From Cladorhizidae sp. MBARI D1340-BT2 (lineage: Eukaryota > Porifera > Demospongiae > Poecilosclerida > Cladorhizidae), in assembly GCA_028752905.1 (NCBI GenBank), contig JAQNBH010000015.1, positions 30,936,488-31,000,487 of the forward strand: a stretch of DNA of 64,000 nucleotides. Direction: 5' to 3'. Both the position numbers and the translations under genes were made by a program. Below are positions 30,801-42,800 of the stretch, one piece after another. How positions within the stretch are numbered: position 1 is the stretch's first letter; each line of letters begins with the position of its first letter. The notes below the pieces were generated by a model. The model had not been told where the DNA came from, made no database searches, and was given only the letters and a program-made list of their open reading frames with translations.

Positions 30801-33800
30801 CAGAATACAAGGACCTAAGATGCATGGTATTTTACAAAGGTCAAAACTGTATTATCACACTCCTGAAATGGAGAAGAAAGACAGTGCAATACCTTGGTTC
30901 ATATGTGGTAAAGCTCAGTAGTATCTAGTAAAGGGGTTAGTATGGTGAAGGGATTAGTATCTGGTAAAGGGATTAGTATCTGGTAAAGGGGTTAGTATCA
31001 GGTAAAGGGGTTAGTATCTGGTAAAGGGGTTAGTATCTGGTAAAGGGGTTAGTATCTGGTAAAGGGGTTAGTATCTGGTAAAGGGGTTAGTATCTGGTAA
31101 AGGGGTTAGTATCTGGTAAAAGGGGTTAGTATATGGTAAAAGGGGTTAGTATATGGTAAAGGGGTTAGTATCTGGTAAAGGGGTTAGTATCAGGTAAAGG
31201 GGTTAGTATCTGGTAAAGGGGTTAGTATCAGGTAAAGGGGTTAGTATCTGGTAAAGGGGTTAGTATCTGGTAAAGGGGTTAGTATATGGTAAAAGGGGTT
31301 AGTATCTGGTAAAGGGGTTAGTATATAGTATATGGTAAAAGGGGTTAGTATATGGTAAAGGGGTTAGTATATGGTAAAAGGGGTTAGTATATGGTAAAGG
31401 GGTTAGTATCTGGTAAAGTTAGTATCTGGTAAAGGCGGTGGTATCTGGTAAAGGCGGTGGTATCTGGTAAAGGGGTTAGTATCTAGTATCTGATAAAGGG
31501 GTTGGTATCTGGTAAAGGGTTAGTATCTGTAAAGGGTGGTAGTACCTGGTAAAGGGTAATAGTACCCAGGAAAGTGTCCAAGTTATTTAAGGTTAGGAGA
31601 AAGATATTTCCAGCGTGAAGCAATGTTGTTGTTTTCCCATTTTTACCGCTAGCTACTGCATAGCAATCTCGTAGTGAATGGCTCTCTTTCCCAATCCCTC
31701 AACTGTTGGTTTCCAAATAGCTCTATAAACATCTACCCTCTTTCAAGAATGCCCTAGCAATCTCATCCGTAGCTTTTCATCAGGTTTCTCCTTCGAAATC
31801 AATTGCATATTATTATCTCGCGTTCATTCGCATCAGTATCAAATAATTCTAGTGGACACGAGTCTTTAAGAAAATATAAGGACACGAAATATTTTCACAC
31901 GGATAATTTTAAAGATGAAATATTCCAGATTTAATAGTGATAAGAGTGTCCTTGCATAGAAATGTGTCTGGTAAAGGATATCCGACCCAATTAACACATT
32001 AGTGATACATGTAGCTCATTTTTTATCATTTTTGGTCAATATTTAAGCCAGCCCAGTTATCTCTCAAGCAAATAGTACTCGTGCTGGCTCTTGTGTATTT
32101 GCATTGTGGATGGTTGCAGCGGCTGTTGCTGAAGCACTTCCTGGCCCGGGCCCTCTGCCTCATAGTGTGGCCCTTCACCATCTACATGGCCATCTTTGCC
32201 TTCCACTTCTTCATACTCAGCTACTCTGGAAACGGTGATGGATTCTTCAGCTCCGAGTTCCAGTCCACTCTGGAAGGGAACGAGTTGCACGATCACAGAG
32301 TTCCTGAGTGTAAGTTGCTTTTCTTCTCTGAGGGCGTAGTGGGTGGCTATCGTCCTGATGGGGCGACTCCATATAGACTAGATGAAATCCAAGAGAGGGA
32401 GTTGGTCCAATATTATAACATGTTGACTTGCTTGATAATTGGCTTAAATCTTAAATTTGCTCTTCAACCGGCTAGAAGCTTCACCAACATTCCTGATGAC
32501 TTCAGTTTCCTCCTCCTTGTTTCAGCTAGATGCTTGGGCCTAAATGTCGAAGAGTAAATCTAAGTTGATTATCGAGATAGTCTGTGTATCTTACTGTGTC
32601 ATGTTCATTGAGGATGTTATGATGAGTAGAAATACTGCATAATATGCATACATGTGATGTTTCTGTAGTTGTGGCCTATGGGGCTGTGATCACTCTGAAG
32701 AACAGGAGAGGGGGCGGGGGGCTGCTGCACTCCCACTCCCATCTGTACCCTGAAGACAAGGGCAAGCATCAACAACAGCAGGTCAGGCACACATCAGTTC
32801 CATTGCTGTTTGGTAGTGTTGCATGTCTGTGTTGGTAGTGTTGCAGTTCTGTGTTGGTAGTGTTGCAGTTCTGTGTTGGTAGTGTTGCAGTTCTGTGTTG
32901 GTAGTGTTGCAGTTCTGTGTTGGTAGTGTTGCAGTTCTGTGTTGGTAGTGTTGCAGTTCTGTGTTGGTAGTGTTGCAGTTCTGTGTTGGTAGTGTTGCAG
33001 TTCTGTGTTGGTAGTGTTGCAGTTCTGTGTTGGTAGTGTTGCAGTTCTGTGTTGGTAGTGTTGCAGTTGTGTGTTGGTAGTGTTGCAGTTCTGTGTTGGA
33101 GTGTTGCAGTTCTGTGTTGACAATGTTGCAGTTCTGTGTTGGTGGTTTGTAGTTCTGTGTTGGTAGTGTTGCAGTTCTGTGTTGGTAGTGTTGCAGTTCT
33201 GTGTTGATAGTCTTGCAGTTCTGTGTTGGTAGTGTTGCAGTTCTGTGTTGGTAGTGTTGCAATTCTGTGTTGGTAGTGTTGCAGTTGTGTGTTGGTAGTG
33301 TTGCAGTTCTGTGTTGGTAGTGTTGCAGTTCTGTGTTGGTAGTGTTGCAGTTCTGTGTTGGTAGTGTTGCAGTTCTGTGTTGGTAGTGTTGCAGTTCTGT
33401 GTTGGTAGTGTTGCAGTTCTGTGTTGGTAGTGTTGCAGTTCTGTGTTGGTAGTGTTGCAGTTCTGTGTTGGTAGTGTTGCAGTTCTGTGTTGGTAGTGTT
33501 GCAGTTCTGTGTTGGTAGTGTTGCAGTTCTGTGTTGGTAGTGTTGCAGTTGTGTGTTGGTAGTGTTGCAGTTCTGTGTTGGTGTGTTGCAGTTCTGTGTT
33601 GACAATGTTGCAGTTCTGTGTTGGTGGTTTGTAGTTCTGTGTTGGTAGTGTTGCAGTTCTGTGTTGGTAGTTGCAGTTCTGTGTTGGTAGTGTTGCAGTT
33701 CTGTGTTGGTAGTGTTGCAGTTCTGTGTTGGTAGTGTTACATGTCTGTGTTGGTAGTGTTGCAGTTCTGTGTTGGTAGTGTTGCAGTTCTGTGTTGGTAG

Positions 33801-36800
33801 TGTTGCAATTCTGTGTTGGTAGTGTTGCAGTTGTGTGTTGGTAGTGTTGCAGTTCTGTGTTGGTAGTGTTGCAGTTCTGTGTTGGTAGTGTTGCAGTTCT
33901 GTGTTGGTAGTGTTGCAGTTCTGTGTTGGTAGTGTTGCATTTGTGTGTTGGTAGTGTTGCAGTTCTATGTTGGAGTGTTGCAGTTCTGTGTTGACAATGT
34001 TGCAGTTCTGTGTTGGTGGTTTGTAGTTCTGTGTTGGTAGTGTTGCAGTTCTGTGTTGGTAGTTGCAGTTCTGTGTTGGTAGTGTTGCAGTTCTGTGTTG
34101 GTAGTGTTGCAGTTCTGTGTTGGTAGTGTTACATGTCTGTGTTGGTAGTGTTGCATGTCTGTGTTGGTAGTGTTGCAGTTCTGTGTTGATAGTGTTGCAG
34201 TTCTGTGTTGGTAGTGTTGCAGTTCTGTGTTGGTAGTGTTGCAATTCTGTGTTGGTAGTGTTGCAGTTGTGTGTTGGTAGTGTTGCAGTTCTGTGTTGGT
34301 AGTGTTGCAAGTGTTGCAGTTCTGTGTTGGAGTGTTGCAGTTCTGTGTTGACAGTGTTGCAGTTCTGTGTTGGTGGTTTGTAGTTCTATGTTGATAGTGT
34401 TGCACTTCTGTGTTGATAGTGTTGCAGTTCTGTGTTAGAGTGTTGCAGTTCTGTGTTGGTAGTTTGTAGTTCTGTGTTGATAGTGTTGCAGTTCTGTGTT
34501 GGTAGTTTGTAGTTGTGTGTTGGTAGTGTTGCAGTTCTGTGTTGGTAGTTTGTAGTTCTGTGTTGATAGTGTTGCAGTTCTGTGTTGGTAGTTTGTAGTT
34601 GTGTGTTGATAGTGTTGCACGTCTGTGTTGATAGTGTTGCAGTTCTGTGTTGGAGTGTTGCAGTTCTGTGTTGATAGTGTTGCAGTTCTGTGTTGGTAGT
34701 TTGTAGTTCTGTGTTGATAGTGTTGCACTTCTGGTAGAGTTGCAATTCTGTGTTGGTAGTGTTGCAGTTCTGTGTTGGTAGTGTTGCAGTTCTGTGTTGG
34801 TAGTGTTGCAGTTCTGTGTTGGTTGTGTTGGTAGTGTTGCAGTTCTGTGTTTATAGTGTTGCAGTTCTGTGTTTATAGTGTTGCAGTTCTGTGTTGATAG
34901 TGTTGCAGTTCTGTGTTGGTAGTGTTGCAGTTCTGTGTTGATAGTGTTGCAGTTCTGTGTTGGAGTGTTGCAGTTCTGTGTTGATAGTGTTGCAGTTCTG
35001 TGTTGGTAGTTTGTAGTTGTGTGTTGATAGTGTTGCACTTCTGTGTTGATAGTGTTGCAGTTCTGTGTTGGAGTGTTGCAGTTCTGTGTTGACAGTGTTG
35101 CAGTTCTGTGTTGGTGGTTTGTAGTTCTATGTTGATAGTGTTGCACTTCTGTGTTGATAGTGTTGCAGTTCTGTGTTAGAGTGTTGCAGTTCTGTGTTGG
35201 TAGTTTGTAGTTCTGTGTTGATAGTGTTGCAGTTCTGTGTTGGTAGTTTGTAGTTGTGTGTTGGTAGTGTTGCAGTTCTGTGTTGGTAGTTTGTAGTTCT
35301 GTGTTGATAGTGTTGCAGTTCTGTGTTGGTAGTTTGTAGTTGTGTGTTGATAGTGTTGCACGTCTGTGTTGATAGTGTTGCAGTTCTGTGTTGGAGTGTT
35401 GCAGTTCTGTGTTGATAGTGTTGCAGTTCTGTGTTGGTAGTTTGTAGTTCTGTGTTGGTAGAGTTGCAATTCTGTGTTGGTAGTGTTGCAGTTCTGTGTT
35501 GGTAGTGTTGCAGTTCTGTGTTGGTAGTGTTGCAGTTCTGTGTTGGTTGTGTTGGTAGTGTTGCAGTTCTGTGTTTATAGTGTTGCAGTTCTGTGTTTAT
35601 AGTGTTGCAGTTCTGTGTTGATAGTGTTGCAGTTCTGTGTTGGTAGTGTTGCAGTTCTGTGTTGATAGTAGTTTTTTAAATATTTTTTACTAATAATTTG
35701 TTTGTTTTATTTTTCGTTTGTTTATTTTTTAATTTATTTTTTATTTTTTAAAATTTTTTATTTTTTTGTAATAAATATATTAATATATATAATTACCAGT
35801 GTTATAGGTGAGTGTATGTATGTTTGTGTGTGTGTGGGGGGGGGGGGGGGGGGCATGCTATTACTATTTCATAAGATAAGTTTAAGGTTCCAACAAACAC
35901 TGCTTGCTCGTCTATGAGTTTGTACTGTAACGAGTTTGTACTGTAACCTCTGGTTTGTTAAGCCTCTCGAATGACGCTAAAAAATCAACTGTTAAGCGTC
36001 CTTTTCACTGTCATTATAAACTGTGTTTGTTAGGCATCATTGTGGTGTAGCTGTCTTCCTGTGTAGCGCTTGTCTCGATGAGAAAGCACCAGTTGTGTGC
36101 ATGCATATCAGCTCACTGCCTAGGCACCGTATTCTACAAAACATTGAGGCAAGTATTTTAGAGTATGACCATGTCTACAATACTCTATAATAGTCTACAA
36201 TACTCTATAATAGTCTACTACTCTATAATAGTCTACAATACTCTATAATTGTCTACTACTCTATAATTGTCTACTACTCTATAATAGTCTACAATACTCT
36301 ATAATAGTCTACAATACTCTATAATAGTCTACAATACTCTATAATTGTCTACAATACTCTATAATTGTCTACTACTCTATAATAGTCTACAATACTCTAT
36401 AATAGTCTACAATACTCTATAATAGTCTACAATACTCTATAATAGTCTACAATACTCTATAATTGTCTACTACTCTATAATAGTCTACAATACTCTATAA
36501 TAGTCTACAATACTCTATAATTGTCTACTACTCTATAATAGTCTACAATACTCTATAATTGTCTACAATACTCTATAATTGTCTACTACTCTATAATTGT
36601 CCATAATTTCCGGACAAGCTTACTTGCAGATCACTTTAACCCTTTACCCAGTCTTCTAGTAGTGCAGTAACTCCTCCACTGCCTATGAATGTCTAAAACA
36701 CTTTATGGCGTACCCAACGATTGTTCTGGCTCGCCAATAGCCAGCTTGTTGCAAGAACTGTTCTTAAGGAGCTTTTTATAATGATGGATGTCCAAATAGT

Positions 36801-39800
36801 TCTTAAACAGAGGCCATCACTAGCTTCTTCTTAGTTCGCCTCGAGAAACTTGCTCCTAGTTTTCTTTCTTTGAGTGACTCGCGCCTCTTAGTTATCTGTC
36901 TAATAAAATATGCGAGGAATTCGTTAAAATGTCTGTGAGTGTGCATTATTTAGCAATAGTGTTTAGAAGGCAATAGTGTTTAGAAGCGCCCAATTGTGGG
37001 GTAGAAGCGCAGTGCTAAACCACCAGGGGGAATGGTATACCAACTCCAATGTATCCCTATCATTTTTTAACTTGGTAAAGGGATATTAGTTTGAATTTTG
37101 TATAGGGACATTAGTTTGAATTTTGTAAAGGGACATTAGTTCGAATTTGGTTCGAATTTGGTAAAGGACAATTAGTTTGAATTTGGTTTTGGTAAAGGGC
37201 AATTAGTTTGAATTTGGTAAAGGTTTGAGTTTTGGTAAAGGGAAATTAGTTTGAGTTTGGTAAAGGGAAATTAGTTTGAATTGTGTAAAGGGACATTAGT
37301 TTGAATTGGGTAAAGGGACATTAGTTTGAATTGGGTAAAGGGACATTAGTTTGAATTGGGTAAAGGGGCATTAGTTTCCATTGGGTAAAGGGGAACTAGT
37401 GGTAAAGGGGAACTAGTTTGGAAATTAGTTGTCAACTTGGTAAAGGGACATTAGTTTAGACATTAGTTTTTCAACTTGGTAAAGGGACATTAGTTTGGAC
37501 ATTAGTTGTCAACTTGGTAAAGGGATTTACGTGTATAAAACTCTGTTGTGCAGGTGACTGCCTACACTCACAAGGATAACAACAACAAGTGGTTGCTGAA
37601 GCTTCCAAATGCATCTCTGTCAGGTACAAGTGAATACAGTCACATGACATGATGTGCCTGGTGCTATACACAATACACTTCACAAATGTAACAAAGTACC
37701 GATGATCATAAAGTTCAAAGCCATTTGTTCATGCTCAGAGAGGGTTATGTTTAGCACAGAGGTTAAATTCAGTGCATTTGAAATATCCACCGACAACACG
37801 AAAATAAATATTCCATTCCTTACGGTGTTTACATATTCCAGCGAATGAAGAGAGTTCCGCAAAGGTGATCAATTGCCTTCAAATATTTATCGTACAAAGG
37901 GTGCAGACCCTTGTTAATAGGTACTAGTCCTGTCATTGAACGGGGGAGCTAGAGGTCTGGTGATTTTCATCGACAAAGGTTCCTTATTCAGGCATCCATA
38001 ACCTCTTCCCTGTGTTTCCCGAGGTATTTTAGAGCCAAGTATTGTTCATTAACAGGAGAGAAAAAAATAAAAAAATTATACTACCCCACAACATGATGCT
38101 ACACTTCTCTCTGTGCAATGCAGTCAGTACTGTTGTCTTGCAATGTATTCTGCGATGTCTTGCAGACAATGCCACAGAGGAGGAAGAGCTGGAACCACAG
38201 CTGCTGAGGAGTGGGGACCTGGTCATTCTGGAGCACACCGTGTGAGTCAGCAATGTCGTGTTTAAACCTTTGTACCTTGTACCTTGTGCTAAGTGGCTCG
38301 TTGATACGCAAACACAAGCCAATAAATATACCTTCTATTATGTACTTCACTAATTTATAATTTCCTTATGTTGAAGTGTTATGGAGATCCCGTACCATAA
38401 ATCTATGAGTATGGAAATCCCTCGTGAACCTTACCTTGTATTCTAGAGTTATATGTGAGCATGGAGAGCCCTTAACAATGCCTTGTGTGGAAATGCAGAC
38501 CTTTACCTTCCTTGTACGAGTATGGAATCTCCATACCCTACCTTGTGTTTGAGATTTATTTCGGTGATGGTGACCCCTTCCATACATTTGTTGAAAATGT
38601 ATTACCTTGTGTGATCGTGGAGACCCCTTACCGTCCTTGTCGAGTGGTGGCGGTGACCCCTTACCATACATTGTGTTGGATTGTGATTGTTTACCTTCCT
38701 TGGTGAGTGTGGAGACTCTTACCTTTCTAGTGGATGGAGACCCCTTGTTATTGCTGTGTGAATATGAATATCACTTACCTTCCTAGTCTCCCTTACCTTT
38801 ATGAGTATGGAACCCCTTGCTTTACCTTTATGAATATGAAGATCCTTACCTTTATGAGAAGGGAGACCCCTTACCTTACATTAATGAGTATGATGCCCCT
38901 CACCTTCCTTGTGTGAAAATGGAGACCCTGCCTTGCTTTGTGAACATGGAGACCCCTTACCTACCCTGGTGAGGATGGACCTTTGGTTTGAGTATGAGAC
39001 CCTTTTTAGTATGAGACCCCTTACCTGACTACTCCTGACTTTATTTATCGTAATATATATATATATATAATAGCTACAACTCAAATTAGAACGCAAATGC
39101 ATTAAACTGCAGTTTGGCGTAACAGTTAGCTCCATTGAGGTGAGCAAGCAACAGCTACGCAAGTGCTACATGGCTCTAAGTCTACAATAAAACTTAAGCA
39201 AATATATCCATCGAGGATGACTCCTTTCTCAAGAGCAAAGGTTCAGAACAATTCCAGGTAAGCATAGGTGCTTATGCATCTCTCCTCCGAAGGAAGGCTT
39301 CCAAAAACAGAGTAGAGGTCAGTCAGGAATATATCATTCATGTGTTTTGTGTTTGTCTGATTAAAATTTTTTTTAAATTGCTCACTCATCCTGTCAAACA
39401 GGAAGTTAATTTACATCAGTCTACTGGGCATGTGCAGGTAAAGTAATAATAATAATGGTGATAATATATGCAGTGTTTAGCACGTCCTGTTAAAGTATAA
39501 TTTGCACCCAAAAAATGTGTACATGTACAAACATGTAGGTGTTTATGGCAGTCCAATGACTTAGCTTACCAGGAGTGGTTACAGAGACCACTTACGTGTG
39601 TAGGTTGTTCTCCCCACCTACAGGGAGATCATCACCTGATGACTATTAGAGAGAGTGGACTGTTAGAGAGATTATGCATGTGACCCAATGCATTGTATAT
39701 ATAAAGTCCATTGGCAAGTCAGAATATGACTGTACATGTGCATTAGTGGTAGCTATGGGGATGGAAATAAAGGCTGTTGGTGTTGAGATAAGTTCTCTCT

Positions 39801-42800
39801 TATTAGATCCAGGCATTTGTGATTGATTATAGTACATACATAAGCATGTTTGAAGTACTGTACCATCTTCGTTTGGTACTGCAGTCTTGCAGAGGAGTTT
39901 GTTTCCTCACCATTTACATGCCTTCTACAGTGCTAATTCCGCTGAGGTCCTTATGGCTCTGTGGCTCTGTTTGCTTGTCTGGTTCATGGTATCCATCATC
40001 TTCGTCCCTTGGAATCAGTGCAGTCATCGTCTCAAGCTTCATCGGACAGGGTTTCATTTAGAAACTTGTCCGAGGAGGGACAATGGAGGAATCTGGATTC
40101 TAAGGGGGGCATGATGGTTAAGATGTGACATAATATGATTTCCAATGGGGGTAGAAAGGTCCGGGGGGCGAAAAAGTTCAGGGGGGCATAAAGGTTCAGG
40201 GGGCAGTTACCTTCCCCTGCCCCCCCTAATAAAACCCTGTCAGAGTGGCTGGAAGTAGAACCATCATTGTAGCTCTTCTTCTAAGAACATTTCCATCTCA
40301 TCTTGTTTCATGAGATCCTCATCTTCCATTGTGGACCATCTGTCTGCCCACTCTACTGGCAGGGTCCACATTAGTGTGCAAGTGCAGAGCTTCAAGTTCA
40401 GCTAGAGTTTGCTGGTCATTTGTGGAGTGATTGCTCATCTCAGGTGCACCCTCAAGTAAGGACTCATTCTAGATTTGCTTGGATTTGGAAAAGTGTGCTA
40501 TTCCTCAACAAGGAGCACACATAGTCCTTCAACAGCAGGTCCTCTCGCAGGACGATGCTAAGTCCAGGTACGCTGACGGAACTGGCAAGTGTGATAGAGT
40601 GGCAATATATCAGACGTACAAGCCAGCACAGTGATCTGCGACATGGACTGCCTAGCTTTCATGTGCCACTGTTGTTGCAGCATCCAAGAGATTAGGTGGA
40701 TTAGGCATATCTAACCCTCGTACACCTGCAGGTAGCAAAGCACCCATCTGTCTCACTGCTCATAGCTCGGAAGGTTATGGAGAAGCTTACTCTTTCAGTG
40801 CAGCCATGACATCCAGGTCCACGGGCTGGTGAATGGAAGTGCAATTGGATGGAAAGAAGGACTTGTTTGACTTGTGGAGGGCGTGTACTTCAGCTTCATT
40901 TGCATCATGTGATCCAAAGTTGCCAGCAACTAATATTACTTGCCTAGACATGGTTCCTTATTTCAGGAAGAAGACATCTTGAACCAGCATTTATTTGGCA
41001 ACGGTGCTATCATTCCAAGCATTTTTCGTGTGAATTGTGTGAGAGATGATTTGCATGTTTGAAAACATCGAGGCCAGCAGCCTTGGCCACGAGTTCCAGT
41101 AGCATTTGTATGCGTTATTAACCTCTCACGATCATTTGCCTTATGTGCCGTGGTCCCACGAGCATGTCGCCTGTGCTCATTTGTGCCGTGGTCCCACGAG
41201 CACGTTGCCCGTGCTCATTCCTTGCGGTGTATATGGAAGTTGGAAGCAATTTAAAGAAAATAATGTTTGTCAGACCTTTGCGAACCTCTTCGACCTTCTC
41301 ACTAGTTTTCTCCAGACCAACATCACCAACCTCTCCATGTAGGCGTCACCAGCCTCTCCATGTAGGCGTCACCAGCCTCTCCATGTAGGCGTCACCAGCC
41401 TCTCCATGTAGGCCTCTCCATGTAGGCGTCACCAGCCTCTCCATGTAGGCGTCACCAGCCTCTCCATGTATGCGTCACCAGCCTCTCCATGTAGGCGTCA
41501 CCAGCCTCTCCATGTAGGCGTCACCAGCCTCTCCATGTAGGCGTCACCAGCCTCTCCATGTAGACATCACCAGCCTCTCCATGTAGACATCACCAACCTC
41601 TCCATGTAGGCGTCACCAACCTCTCCATGTAGGCGTCACCAACCTCTCCATGTAGGCGTCACCAACCTCTCCATGTAGACATCACCAACCTCTCCATGTA
41701 GGCGTCACCAACCTCTCCATGTAGACATCACCAACCTCTCCATGTAGGCGTCACCAGCCTCTCCATGTAGACATCACCAACCTCTCCATGTAGGCGTCAC
41801 CAGCCTCTCCATGTAGACATCACCAGCCTCTCCATGTAGGCATCACCAGCCTCTCCATGTAGGCATCACCAACCTCTCCATGTAGGCGTCACCAGCCTCT
41901 CCATGTAGGCGTCACCAACCTCTCCATGTAGACATCACCAACCTCTCCATGTAGGCGTCACCAGCCTCTCCATGTAGGCGTCACCAGCCTCTCCATGTAG
42001 GCGTCACCAACCTCTCCATTTAGGCGTCACCAGCCTCTCCATGTAGGCGTCACCAGCCTCTCCATGTAGGCATCACCAACCTCTCCATGTAGGCGTCACC
42101 AGCCTCTCCATGTAGACATCACCAACCTCTCCATGTAGGTGTGACCAGCCTCTCCATGTAGGCATCACCAACCTCTCCATGTAGGCATCACCAACCTCTC
42201 CATGTAGGCGTCACCAGCCTCTCCATAGACATCACCAACCTCTCCATGTAGACATCACCAACCTCTCCATGTAGGCGTCACCAGCCTCTCCATGTAGGCG
42301 TCACCAGCCTCTCCATGTAGGCGTCACCAGCCTCTCCATGTAGGTGTGACCAGCCTCTCCATGTAGACATCACCAACCTCTCCATGTAGACATCACCAAC
42401 CTCTCCATGTAGACATCACCAACCTCTCCATGTAGGCGTCACCAGCCTCTCCATGTAGGTGTGACCAGCCTCTCCATGTAGACATCACCAACCTCTCCAT
42501 GTAGACATCACCAACCTCTCCATGTAGGCGTCACCAACCTCTCCATGTAGGCGTCACCAGCCTCTCCATGTAGGCGTCACCAGCCTCTCCATGTAGACAT
42601 CCGCCTCTCCATGTAGGCGTCACCAGCCTCTCCATGTAGACATCAGCCTCTCCATGTAGGCGTCACCAGCCTCTCCATGTAGGCGTCACCAGCCTCTCCA
42701 TGTAGGCGTCACCAGCCTCTCCATGTAGGCGTCACCAGCCTCTCCATGTAGGCGTCACCAGCCTCTCCATGTAGGTGTCACCAGCCTCTCCATGTAGGTG

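Noticed and set aside
32769..35469. Long Asn/Thr/Gln/His-rich ORFs ([13 protein letters not shown])
   Set aside because: The 22-bp array cycles all three frames and has no stops; no start context, no conserved domain.
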